In this document: in pieces, positions 24,720-47,345 of the stretch
How positions within the stretch are numbered: position 1 is the first letter of the stretch
Layout of the letters: every line of letters begins with the position of its first letter
Source: Ananas comosus
Taxonomy: Eukaryota > Streptophyta > Magnoliopsida > Poales > Bromeliaceae
Length of the DNA: 64,000 bases
Assembly: GCF_001540865.1 (NCBI RefSeq)
Contig: NC_033635.1
Location: 5,578,559 to 5,642,558 of the forward strand
Direction: 5' to 3'
Notes under the pieces: generated by a model
Told to the model about the DNA's origin: nothing
Seen by the model: only the letters and a program-made list of their open reading frames with translations
Database searches by the model: none
Translations under genes and position numbers: made by a program

Positions 24720-25270
24720 CTCCTCCGGACTCCCGGTGCGTCCTTCGCACGTACGTTGCACACATCTCTTTCGTGCACCACGGCTTCCTGCCCTCTACTT
24801 GCTTAAATTTATCTCCGTAGGCCCATTACTCATACACACCAGGCCAGCAAAACACCTCCGCAGCAGTAGGAGGGAAGGCAGCAAGGAGAGAGAGGAGAGG
24901 AGCAGGAAAGAGGAAGGAGAGATTCGATCGCATTGGAGACGCGAGCCTTGGCGGCGCGCGGCGGCGGAGCGCGGAGAAGACCGAAGAAGAAGCATGTGGG
25001 GAGGCAGGCAGGAGAGGAGGAGAGAGAGAAGGGATCTCGTGGAGTGAGCGCGAGGCGCGATAGGCGGGTTGGCGTCGTGGGTGTGGATATGTAGGACGAG
25101 GGGCGGTCGTTGCTCGTCGCACTCGACTCCCAAGAAGCGCCGCTCCCTACCGGTTCCCGCACACCTTCGACCCCCGTCCCCCATGGGAGACCCGCCCTGC
25201 CCGACCTCCCCGCACGCGGGAACCCTCCCCGTCAGTGCTTCTTCTTCCTTTTCCGTTCGCTTTTAATCAC
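24720..25270 (+). promoter_or_regulatory. GC-rich promoter/5' leader-like island upstream of CCD1
   Basis: A sharp rise in GC, with an AG-rich tract (24870-24930) like a plant 5' leader and many CpG dinucleotides, in otherwise AT-rich DNA. It lies 1.4 kb before the first recognised CCD1 exon and is the natural place for its transcription start and first exon. An ATG at 24993 opens only 17 codons before a stop. I could not find the conserved N-terminal CCD1 sequence here in any frame. Confidence 0.45.
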
Positions 25271-26625
25271 CTTTTTACCTCCCCGTACTTTTTTTTTTCT
25301 TTTCTATTTCTAGAAAAAAGGCGAGTGTTTGGCTTAGTTTTAGATTCAAAAAAATAATTTTAATGTTTAATGGTCTTTGTTTTCAAAAAATTTTAAATTT
25401 TAAATTTTTGGTCTATTTATATAAATAAATTAAAGACAATATACTTTAGAATATTATATATTTAATATATTTATTATTTTATATACTATTTTATTTTATA
25501 TAATATAGTATATTATAGGATACCATATAATATTTTTAATTTATAGAAAAATCAAAAGTACTAGATTGGGGTTTCTGCTTTCGAGGAGTAGTCACTGAAT
25601 TTTTGCCTTTTCTCGGTTTCAGGATCCATTTTCTTTAATAAGTTAATTTTAACACTAATTAGGGCCTGCGTAGTCCTGCTGCAGGGTGCTGCAGGTGTAT
25701 ATGCTAAATCAGGCAGCTGCCTTTATTTATTTATTTATTTATTTATTTTTTGGCAGCAGCAAATTGAGTTTGCACCACTGTAATCGCTATTTTTTTTTTT
25801 TTTTTTTTTTTTTGCTTTTGAGGCTGAAGACTTGATTGCTCTTGCTGCGGGCTTAGTGCTGTATGATGACATGATGTCTGAGTTGTGCTGTTAGAAACGC
25901 ACTATTAGAACGCGCATTATTAGAAGACATGCTGTAGTGAATGAGTCCCGACAACTTTTTCTTGAGTAGAATTAGAGGTGTCAAATTGGGATGTCCACTT
26001 TTGAGATTCGAAATCTTATTTGTCATGCTGTATGATGTAATGCTATTTCATCAAGTGCTATTTTAGTGGCGCCGAATTATACCTCTTGCTTTTACGGCTC
26101 AAAATCTTATTTCAGCTTTCTATCGTAGAAGCTTGTGAATTTTCTCTTTGCCAACTGATTTATTAGAGAAAATTGTAGTTGCAAGTAAAAACAAGAGTGG
26201 GGCCGAACATGTATTCAGAATCTTATTTCCGTTTCTCTCGAGTGCTATAGTCTAATGGACTTTGAAACTGGAAGCAGAAACGCAGCCAAACAGACACTAA
26301 GTAGGATTTTATTCTCCTCTTTTTGTATGAAATCATGGTAAAATTCTGCATTTTTTTTCTTCCAATAGTTTTGGAGAATATTTCTACTTCTTTGGTTGTG
26401 AGAGAATTGTCATTGTTACAGAAATTCCACCAAATAATTTATTCAATTAGTAGCCTCGCAACTCCATGTAAATCCTTTATTTATTTTTTCCTGGAGTACT
26501 TCTATTGTGCTGTTTGAAAAGAGAATTTCTGTTTCTTGTGTTAAGACTTCCTTTTCATTTGTCAATGTCTAAGATGGAAAGACTGAAGCTACTGATAGTA
26601 GTTCGATCCTGTATTTGTATGTCAG
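25271..26625 (+). other. Probable first intron or 5' flank of CCD1
   Basis: T-rich DNA with poly-T tracts (25790-25813) and (TTTA)n at 25720-25747. 'gagtgtttggcttagtttta' near 25323 is roughly mirrored by 'acgcagccaaacagacac' near 26281, which suggests a MITE of about 970 bp. No coding exon was recognised until the acceptor 'tatgtcag' at 26625. Confidence 0.45.
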
Positions 26626-37713
<11,088 letters not shown>

Positions 37714-38909
37714 AATGATGAATGAAATCCGCGCACGTCTTCCCTGTTGCAGAGCTGTAAAGGATGGAATGTGATTTTAGATCAAATTTCAGTGTATCTT
37801 GTCATAGCTACTACTCTTTCTGCCTATAGCTACGTCGCTTTTGTATATTTCTGGTAAATATGCTACTATATTATTGACAAACTCATTACAATTGTGGCAC
37901 TAGTCATTTTCTGCTAATAAAATGCTCCAGATCTTTATATGCAGTGAATCTAATTTGCACATAGTGGATCTTGTAATTTCATTTTTCCTTACTTATCCTA
38001 CCACATCTTTCACCTCTAAGCAGGTCCCCAATTTACAAATTAACACCAGGGGATTGGATGATATGGAAGGGCTTGTGTGTTGCTATGATTGTAGTTAACA
38101 AAGAAACTAATGAAATCCACTCGGATATGATTTAGTAGTGCCGAGTCGAGTTGAACAAGTGGTTGAATTAGAACTGGTCAATGTGGACACACTATATGGC
38201 AACAGTTTCGAAGTAAGAGCTCTATTCTTATTGTGCAACATTTCTTTTGTAATCCGTTTGTTTCATTTGAAATGTTTAAATGGGTGAAAATGGAAATCAA
38301 TTAACACATTACTTGAACTATTGATGCATGCATTTGTAGGAAGTAGTTAAAGCTGACGTAATCCACATATTGAAGTGACAAAGGTTATCAAGGTTTTAAA
38401 TCTTAGCACGTGACGGATCTATTAATGTTGTTCAAATAACTGTACACAATCTTGGGGTGAGAATACAAAGGAAAAAAAAAAATGTCATATTTGTAATTCA
38501 TCGTGACGGGTTTAGAGTAGTATTAAAGATTGGTTGTTATGATAAGGAAACAAGCATAAACAAACTTTTCTCCTATAAAGAAAAAAAAAAAAAACTGGCA
38601 AACACATTGCAATACTTTTTTTTTATACCGTTTCCTTCGCAAGCTTATTATATGCACAAAAATAACAAAAAATATGAGATAGCATGAGGAGAGTATATAG
38701 TATAAGAACGGATTTTTAATTTTGATATATAGAATTTAAGTTGCTTGTGGGCAAATGCTATATTTGGAATTAACATGATACTAGTGAAGATACCCGTGCG
38801 ATACCGCGAATCGATTACATAGAAGCATATGATCGATTTCGATAGAAGCAGTAAATTGGGATCTTGATCTTAAACAATGATGGATCATTTTCATAGTGAG
38901 CAAACGGCA
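37714..38909. other. CCD1 3' flank and intergenic DNA
   Basis: The CCD1 3' UTR probably ends within a few hundred bases; 'aataaa' occurs at about 37917. At 38783-38812 'actagtgaagatacccgtgc' and 'gataccgcg' resemble 'actagtgaaggcccgcgctt' at 187-206, a shared border motif of an unidentified repeat. No gene was seen. Confidence 0.5.
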
Positions 38910-41900
38910 TATCACGCCCCGGATTCACATGTTTCCCCGAGCACGCCGCAGACCCGCCGTATACAAAGAAATTTTTTCTGTATACGAAGCGATTGCTGTA
39001 CCTGTAAACAAACCAAGCTACAACCACAAGGTAAAGAGTTACTAAACTTAACATAATATATAAATAAACATCAGATTCATTATACATACAAAATCTCCAG
39101 GATACAAACATCCCTCGCTCTAGCGAGTAAACTAGCATAAGTATGTAAATGAATCAAAATACCCCAAAACTACCTGTAGATGGTACTTTTCTAGTACTGC
39201 AATTAGGGAAGGGATTTAACTCACGACTCCCTTTCCACGATCAAAATCAGCGATAGCAGTAGCCGCAAAAGAAGACTCTGCAAAAAAGGGTTAACAACTG
39301 GATGTGAGAACTACTGCAAAAAGGAGTAGTACTTAGTCGGTACCGTTACCGACCTCAACGGCTCACCCACTAAATCTACAGAAAGTATATGAAAGGATTG
39401 TAAAGGAAGTTGGTAAAACTCTACAGTTATATGCCACTATACTATCGCTAACCGACACTAGCTATCTGTAGATATAAGCAAGATGTAATCTCTGAACCAA
39501 CCCACTAGGGACTGTGAACGCACCTGTCCCGCCTGTCGAAGCTACACCAACCACCACCACACTACAACAAAAACGGTCTATAGCGACACTTTTAAATATA
39601 GGTATATGTCAAAAAAGTGCTGCTAGCTAAAATTACCGACACTTTTAAAAAGTGTTGCTATATGTGGGGTCGCTAGGTATATAGTGACAGTTAAAGAGTG
39701 TCGCTATAACCTAAAAGAGTGCTGCTAATTTACCAACACTTATTTAAGCATTTAGCAACCGCCGAAACTCTATCTCGTTGGCTGCGGTGGCAGAGGAGGA
39801 CAACAGGAAAGGCTCTTCGTCTAGAATTTCAGTGGATTGAGTGAAGAGAGAAGAAAAGATGGTAATTGATTTTTCTTTTTTTTTTCTTTTCTGTTTGTAA
39901 TCAGGCCAAATGGACTGGGTGTGGTGCGTTGAGTAAAGTAATCTTTTATTTTTGGTTGGATTGGGCTTTATATTTATGCATTAGTAGATGTTTTTTTTAA
40001 GTTTTAGCATAAATGGGACACTTACTCAAAAGTGTCCCAAACATGTGTCCCTATAACCTAATTCTGTTGTAGTGCACGCTGGTTATCGGTGGAGAGCAAG
40101 TCCAAGCAGAACAGTACGACATTAACGCGAACGCACAAAACCCGACTCCGGAGTGGCACTCGTAGGTGCTACCCAACCGAATATGCAAGCGTGTCTCTGC
40201 CGAGCTCAATCAGGCTCTCACAGGCTATAATCAACGCAAATGGGTCTAACTGGTCTAACAACCAAAACTTACATGCCCTTGGCACAATCTGATGTAAATA
40301 CAGAAATCTGGGTCCACCGTCAACTACGACGGCACTCGACAAACAGAAACAGTCTACACACTACTGTAAAATAAGCTCGGCATTCCAGCACGAGCGTAAA
40401 CTCACCCTACACTAATCTGGGTATCTACCGCATACAAACAGCAGCGATAGGAACAAACCACAGCTCCTAAAGCTAAATCTGGTAATTTTCAGAAAATGAC
40501 AGTATAGAATCTATAGTTTTCTCCTAAGTCAATTCCAGGTCCAACATGTACAATAAAGTGACTAGCTTAACTCCAGATTCAGATTCTATAGCATAATCTA
40601 TAATTTCCATGAATTCAAGTACTAGCAGGATAAACCAAACCAACAATAAACACATGTTGACGTTGATAAAACTTAGAAGGAAATCCGACGATTTCGGTAA
40701 ATTTCAACCCACCTAGTATGCAAATCCGACCACAAATTAAAGCGAAGCTCAGCGGTCACGTGCCTTCAGTCCCGAATCACCAACAAGTATAAGAAAATTC
40801 AACAAATCCCTGTTGGATCGAGCTGAATTAAAAATCGAATCACAAATCTATCAAATGTCTATTCGGCTCGGAAAAATGAAATTCAACATTACTCACCTCA
40901 AACCAATAGTTGCAACTTGATTCGTAGGTTCCTCTCTACCTCAGGAACACCCTAGAAGCATCCAATTGCAGCAAAAAGGTCCAAATTGAAACTAATTTCC
41001 AAAACTAGTTGCTACTGTCCCTGCTCCAAGGTTGTTGCTGCTGCTATCTCAAAGCTGCTGCTGGCTTCTAAGCTGCCAGCAGTAAGTTGCACTTCATTCT
41101 TGCTCCACCAACCAACCAACAGCAAAATTGGGAATTGGGACTTGTTCACAAGTGATCTTAGGCCTTTTCACTACAAGAAAAACTTATATTTTCCCATGAA
41201 ATTCCATTATAATTAAAAGATAAAGATCAACATTTCAGCTTCGATGAAAAACAGTTTTTCGGTCTTCGACCTCAACAAAAAAATAAATTTCTCCTTCATT
41301 TTACCTCCGAATAGATCGAAACAAGATTCTACACAGTAGAGGACAAAGTCAAGATCACTTCCAACTTTTTCAAAGCTCAGCTTCTATAGAAAATTTGAAC
41401 AAACTTTAACGAATTCCAACAGTGGACGAAATCTGCCTGAAATTTCAGCATTGAACCAATCGTGATCAAACTTTAAAATTAAAGCCACTAACCTTCAATT
41501 CCAGCTCAAGGAAGGTATGGACTGACTCCTAACTTCTCCCCACACAAGTGCAAGCCTTCAATTTCGAAAATGGAGCATTAAATCATATCCAAATAGCTCC
41601 CAAAAGTCTTAACTCAATGCTGCCAGCCTGCAGAAAGCTGCTGGCAGCTTGGTTGCTGGCAGCAACTTGAGTCCTGCGCAGGGGCTGACAGTAGGGAGAG
41701 GGAGGAGAATAAGTGGATGGATAAGGAAGGAATAGAGAGGAAGAAGGAGAAATCCACTTCAGCCATCCATTAGACTCCAAAAACCTGAGTTTGGGGTGGT
41801 TGGGGTTGGTGCAATGTGTCTTAGGCACAAGATAAAAAATTGCCCTAAGCTGAAATTAAGTGAGGTTTCGGAGTTTAATTGTGACATCACTTTTGCATCC

Positions 41901-42007
41901 AAAATAAATTGAACTTATCTCGATAGATTTCAACATGTCGATTAAATCATGGACTGTAATCATTCCATAAAAATTAATATTTTACTATTAAATTTCGGGA
42001 CACTACA
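38910..42007 (-). mobile_element. Solo LTR (gypsy Del/Tekay-like size), 5-bp TSD, with nested CACTA element
   Basis: The block is bounded by perfect CGGCA repeats at 38905-38909 and 42008-42012. Read on the minus strand it begins TGTAGTGTCCCGAAATTT and ends CCGGGGCGTGATA, a TG...CA-type terminus with one change in the last dinucleotide. No polypurine tract, primer-binding site or pol sequence adjoins it, so it is a solo LTR left by LTR-LTR recombination. The length is 3.1 kb, about 2.6 kb without the insertion at 39560-40074, in the range of Del/Tekay gypsy LTRs. Family placement is by size and terminal style only. Confidence 0.8.
39560..40074. mobile_element. Non-autonomous CACTA transposon
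   Basis: 515 bp starting CACTACAACAAAAACGG and ending 'ctgttgtagtg', the classic CACTA termini. Subterminal repeats of 'agcgacactttt' and 'aagtgt(c/t)gctat' occur in both orientations, as expected for transposase-binding sites. It is inserted in the solo LTR 38910-42007 and is therefore younger. No transposase is encoded, and no clean 3-bp duplication was found. Confidence 0.85.
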
Positions 42008-42012
42008 CGGCA

Positions 42013-42637
42013 CCCCTCATAATATCGGAGCTAGTCCATGACAGTCATATCATACTCTCATTATATGGCCGCTATTTGGCTCTGATTCTCACCCTCGCGA
42101 AAGTTGACTCAAATAGACCGATTTGGATTTTTTTTTTTATTTTCTTTGTATAAGTATCCCTACTAATATGTAAAATTGTAGAGACAAACCTAAAAATTAT
42201 TACTTGACATATTACTTAGGGGTAAATATACAAATAGAGAAAAACACAATTTATTTACTATTCCTTTTCTTTCAAGCTAGAGATTACAACCAAGATAATC
42301 ACATGATTTGAAAGTAGCAGAGCAAAATCTAGAGGGTTTAATTCAAAATAGTATGAAACTCTCACAATTCCCTTCAAGAACAGAACTGGAAAAATATTTT
42401 GTAGAGGTGTTTGTGGCTATATCACTTTTCGATTGTTGAAGCATTTCAGTTCATCTTATCTATATATTGTCTATAGTTCATTCCTATGCGTTGATAAAAC
42501 GTGGATCATACGGCGCATTTGATTCATTTAAAAGCAAAAACATTGATCAGTTCATGCTTTTTAAAATTTAATTCGATTAATTTTGGTACATTTTGAAATA
42601 AATGATAGAAATTGAAGAAAAGAGAGTTACCTTTAAT
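42013..42637. other. Intergenic, no gene recognised
   Basis: AT-rich DNA between the solo LTR and a MITE, without conserved frames or clear repeats. Confidence 0.5.
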
Positions 42638-42974
42638 CAAGGTTTTAAGTGCCCGTCGGCACGGGCCGTATCCGTCTTGCCGTACCATGCCAACAAGATA
42701 CCGGCACGATACAGACCCCGTGCCGATGGCACAGCTCAAAACCCCCTATTCTTTAAATTAGTAAGTAATTTTCTCAATAAAGTTCAAAAGATGTGATAAA
42801 AAGATATAATAAATAGTTAGAATATTTTAATTGTTGCTAAAGAAAATAAATATTTCATGCTATTATATGTCGACACATAAGAATTTTTTTGACCGGCACG
42901 CATCGGCACGCACCGTGCCGTACCGTGCCGACAAGTTTCCGGTATGACCCCATGCCACGGCACTTAAATCCTTG
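42638..42974. mobile_element. hAT-type MITE (GGCACG family) with perfect 8-bp TSD
   Basis: 337 bp flanked by CCTTTAAT at 42630-42637 and 42975-42982. The termini are CAAGGTTTTAAGTGCC and, reversed, CAAGGATTTAAGTGCC. The ends contain 'gtcggcacgggcc' and 'gcaccgtgccgtaccgtgcc', and the centre is AT-rich. Same family as 35365-35716. The perfect duplication suggests more recent movement. Confidence 0.9.
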
Positions 42975-43034
42975 CCTTTAATAAATAGTATCTAGAAGAA
43001 ATGCAATTAGTAACTCTACATTAGGTAGAAAGCG

Positions 43035-43400
43035 ATGCATATCTGGAAGCTTCTGAGTGTTCTTGTTACCCCGCCATCACCTCGATCAACGGCACTGCCC
43101 GCACCAAGATTGTCGTCCTCCACCACTACCACTACCATGTCGGTGCCGCCGGCTCATCCATCTCGTCTTCCTCCACCGTACGATCCAACCCCTATTGCTT
43201 TCGGACCCCGTGCCCTTGCGCGCCACACTTGCTGCACCCACCAAAGGGTTCTCATTGATGGCGACAAGGATAGGTTTGGCGTCTCCATTTTCGGTGACGG
43301 CAATAGCAACGACATCCCCTTCGTAGCAGTGGGGCGGCGGAGGGTGGGGCTCCAGCGACGGTGGGGCTCCAACGACAGCCCCTTCGTAGCGCAGTATACA
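43035..43400 (+). other. GC-rich patch with open frames on both strands, unrecognised
   Basis: A 135-codon frame on the plus strand, rich in Pro, Ser and Thr at the start, and open frames on the opposite strand share this patch. None resembles a family I know. The plus frame runs out into a TA microsatellite. It could be a captured gene fragment or the GC-rich end of a transposon. Confidence 0.3.
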
Positions 43401-43483
43401 TATATATATATATATTATATATTATATTTATATATATACTAATATATTATACTATATTATATTATATATATATATATATATAG

Positions 43484-43660
43484 TCTGGCTACTATACTCT
43501 TATGAGTATAGATGCTTTTGTACTCATAAGTTTTCGGCCGTTAGATCTATCTCTTTGACTATTTCTATCCGTTAAATTATAATATTTGACCAACCACCCA
43601 TTTAACCCTAAGGGACCACTGTTATCCTAACCGTCGATGGGGATGGAGGCGAGGTGGGGA
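43484..43660. mobile_element. Foldback family A, end fragment
   Basis: Begins 'tctggctactatactcttat' and then 'gagtatagatgc', matching the terminus of copy 1 at 16127, and adjoins a TA microsatellite. The similarity fades after 'cataagttttcggccgttag'. 'aaccctaagggaccactgtt' near 43605 resembles 'gggccccttagggttgagtg' at 16003 reversed, so this may be a hybrid with the small element at 15905-16081. Confidence 0.55.
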
Positions 43661-43689
43661 GCCCTCACTTGTAGCTACACACCCCTTGT

Positions 43690-45248
43690 GAGATGGAGGC
43701 GAGGCAAGCCGCTGCCACCTCTGCCTCTGCCGCTCTCTTCTCTAGTGTTATTGCGCTCTCCTCCGCCTCCACTGTGCGCGTTGCGGCCCAAGATGGGCAT
43801 ATAAAAAGTATGAGAAAGCGGAGGGGAAGGAAGAGAAGAAAGAAAAGGAAGAGAAAGAGAAACGATGTAAATTGTACCCAAAAAGTATAACTTTTGCCTA
43901 AATAGTGTAACTCTCATCTCAAAGAGTGAAATTTTTATTTCATAGAGTGCAACTTTCATATAAAATAGTATAAATTTTTTAAAATAATGTAACTTTATTT
44001 TAACAATTCAATTTTATTTTCTTCTTTATTTTTCTATGATTTTTGATTTTTTCTGTTGGGAAAAAATATTTTTTATTTTTATTTTTTATTATTTTGATTT
44101 TTTCCTCTCTATAATTTTTTTTTTTTTGTCACGGCTTCTCCCTCGCCCTCTATCGCAGCCATTGCCCTCGCCGGAAGTGCTTTTTGAAGAAGCACGTGCA
44201 TATTTTCATTCTTACCCTCACAGGCAACAGCGAGTACTATCTCGGCCACGACTTTATCGTCTCTGTTCGTTCCACTCATTCGTACTCGCTTTGAATCTTT
44301 CTTCTTCGGTGCCGGTATCGGAAAAGGAGGCGGCGGCGTCATTGTTGCTGTTGAGAAAGGTCGCGGAGGCGGTGAAGGAGGGTCAGAGAGAAAAAAGAAA
44401 CATAAAAAAAAAGATAGAGAAAAGAGAATAAAGATATTTTGGTCAGATTTTTGAAAATTCGGACTGAATCTGCAAAATCCAAAAATAGTGACCTAGTTTT
44501 GCAAAAGCGGAAACTTGTGGATTTTTTATGCAAATTGGCTAGCATATTTAGTCTTCTTTTTCAGAAATTTGGCTAAATCACTATTTGTCCAAAATACATA
44601 TAAAGTATACGTATCAAATTCTTTTGTATGTAGATTTTTATATTCTGAGGATAAATTACTGTAAAAAAAAGTGACAAACTACCTATTTTTCTCGTGATCT
44701 AAACAAATTGCTATTTTTAAATGTAAGAGTGTATCCTCCTAGAAGTGTAATAGAAGTACTAATAGTGCAAAGTAAGTATAAACAATGTAGTATGCTTCTT
44801 CTTCATTATCTTCTTCTTCTGTTTTATCTTCTTTTTTTCTTTTTGCTTTTATCTCTACTGTTTTATCTTTTTTTTTTTTTCTGCTTTTATCTCTACGGTA
44901 GTTTGGAGTGTATAATCTTGCACACAAGATTGTCCTCCGTGGAATTGCAGTAGCTAACCCATCGCCATTAAGCGCTCTTTGCGCTATTGCTCCCCTTCCC
45001 TTCTTGGCCCCGTGCCCATCTCCACTCATGACAAAGTCAAGAATGAGAACAACATCCTCTCATCCTTATGCAACCCATACAATATCAACCACTTCAAAGA
45101 AGAAAGAAGAGGTTGACCAAGCAAAAGAAGAAGAAGAAGAAGAAGAAGAAGAATAATAACAACAAATATGTTGCATCATTTAAACTTGTGTTATATCATT
45201 TATAATCTTATTGTACTATTTAAAAGAGTATCCCACTCTTTCTTCAAA
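43690..45248. other. Gene-free repeats with GC-rich and T-rich patches
   Basis: 43860-44000 repeats 'atagtgtaacttt'-type units about every 30 bp. 44120-44430 has a GC-rich frame of unknown nature rich in Arg and Leu. 44790-44890 is T/C-rich. 44900-45060 contains 'cacacaagattgtcctccgt' and 'aagcgctctttgcgct', which recurs inverted at about 52260-52380. (GAA)n lies at 45124-45153. No gene was recognised. Confidence 0.45.
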
Positions 45249-45785
45249 CAGGACTGTTGTACTCTTAGGAGTACAGAGATCTCCGTGCTCATGAGCAGTT
45301 TTCAATGATAAAATTTTCGAATCGACGATCGGCTCCACTAGATTTGATCTAGCATATTTGAAGTTTCTTGAAAATAATTTTTGTGATTTTTCGATATCAT
45401 TTACGTAGCAATTGAAAGGATTTAATATCAACGACTGAAAATAAAAATCTTATAAAAAGTGTTGATACAACATTAAAATTTTGATCAGAGATATTGCTTT
45501 TGTTGTAGATAGTGTAAAAAATTTTGTATCCAAATTTTATCTGATTTGAATACTTTTACACCGTTAAACTTGGAAACGGTAGACATCAATCATTAAAAAT
45601 TATTGATTTTGAATTCTTTCGATCACTAGGTAAATGATATCGACAAATCGCAAAAATTATTTTTTAGAAACTTCAAGTACACTAGATAAAGTCTAATAAA
45701 GCCGATCGTCGATTCGAAAATTCTATCATCGAAAACGGCTCAGGAGTACGGAGGCCTCCATGCTCCTAAGAGTACAGCAGTCCTG
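45249..45785. mobile_element. Foldback family A, best-preserved copy
   Basis: 537 bp with matched ends CAGGACTGTTGTACTCTTAG and, reversed, CAGGACTGCTGTACTCTTAG. The arms continue through 'ttcgaatcgacgatcggctc' on both sides and stretch about 150 bp. The centre reads 'caacgactgaaaataaaaat', shared with the copy at 16681. No protein is encoded. Confidence 0.85.
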
Positions 45786-46634
45786 CTTCGCTTTCTTCTT
45801 ATCTTACTATATTATTTTTTTTTTTGTTATTATTCTAAATTTTATTCTTTGTTAGATTAAAATATTCTTTCTTCTTGAAGACAAATTATTTTATAAATTG
45901 TCAGTTCTACTTTTATGAAATGTGACATAGTTTTTAGGAATATTAAAATTTAGTAAAATTTTAAATTATATTATGATTTGTCAGTTATACTTCTAGTGGA
46001 ATATAACACCTTTTTTATATTAAAATTTGGATTTTAAATTGTATTGCAACATTTGATGGTATGTTGCATCATTTCAAATGATGCGGTATCTCGTCAATTA
46101 GTACAATACTTTTTCAAATGGTAAAACAAAATCTCAATAGTATAATATTTTTTCAAATACTCTTTTAAATAGTAATGCGGAAAGAAGAAAGAGTGCAATA
46201 CTCTTTTAAATAATGCAACAAACTATAAATGGTGAAATACAAAGTATAAATTGTGCAACATTTCTCTTCTTCTTCTTCTTTGTTTTACTAATTCTTTTTT
46301 TTCTTCTTCCTTTTTTGCTTCTTCAATTTCTTTCTTTTCTCCTTCTGTCTTATTATTGTTCTTATAGTACTTTGAACTTTATAGATTTTCTTTTTCACTT
46401 CTTATACTGTACTAATTTTTTTTTTTCAAGGGCATTTGTAAATCTCAACTATTTTTTTCTTCAATTCTTATGGTATAAGCAATGAACCTATAATTTTATA
46501 TAAAAACTATTCAAAAATACTGATTAAAAGTGCTGAGCATAGGTTCAATATATTTTGACATGAAAAGTAACAAAATATATAAAAATAATAAAAAAAATAA
46601 TTCGATATATACTTTTAGTGAGTGTCTTATGGAA
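45786..46634. other. Intergenic, T-rich, no gene recognised
   Basis: Poly-T and TTC-rich DNA with loosely repeated phrases such as 'tgttgcatcatttcaaatga' and 'aaatagtaatgcgg'. It resembles the low-complexity DNA at 43860-45180 and may belong to the same diverged repeat. Confidence 0.45.
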
Positions 46635-47309
46635 ATTTATGTAAGGACTGAGATTTTTGACAGTACAACTAAACTCTCTGTTGATGATGTTTATGTGTGT
46701 AATTTAATTACATAAGCACTCGTCAAGTTTCAGGAGAAACTGAGCTAAAATGGAGAAGATACACGATTTTTTAGTTTTCACTTAAGTGAATAGTAACTCC
46801 GGTTTTCCGGAGAAGCCACGGAGTAGAGTTGGCTTCTGGTGCGTATCGGACTCCGTTCATATCAGTCCAATAGCTCGTTTCGACCGGTTCAGCTATTCTG
46901 GAACTAGTGGCGCTGATGGATTTTGAGTTTGACGCACAGATTTCGAGAAAATCCAAAAATACATGTTTTATATGTATTTGTGTGTGTGTTTCCTTCTATT
47001 GGAAGAAGGTTGGATTTTGTTGTGAATCCGTGGTCGATCGAGTTGAATCGTATGTGTAGCTTTGTTGTCTCCGAGGTGCTGATCGCACTGGTGCAATCCG
47101 TTCGCGAATCTGACGGACGGATCTGCGGAGATCGCGCGTTGATCGAGGAGAGGTCAGTGATGGCAAAACGGTAATTTCGCAAAAGTCGCGATATTTTATG
47201 TACCGTTTCGCGAGAGATCGGGCATGGAGGGGTATTCGTGCGTTTTACTCACGCCGTGAGGGATTCGGATTGAATTGCTGAGTTTGGAGGGACTTTGGCG
47301 CAATTTGTT

Positions 47310-47345
47310 ACCCTACATATATAATGTAGTTAGGGTTCACTATAG
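47310..47345 (+). promoter_or_regulatory. Probable LTR promoter (TATA box)
   Basis: 'ctacatatataatgtag' is followed about 20-25 bp later by 'ggttcactatagaaacccta', a typical plant TATA-to-start spacing, and marks the change from mixed U3-like sequence to a GC-rich leader. Confidence 0.5.

Noticed and set aside
24736..25313. Several overlapping 65-129 residue frames in the GC-rich island
   Set aside because: No frame matches the missing CCD1 N-terminus or any known protein; they are better explained as a leader or promoter.
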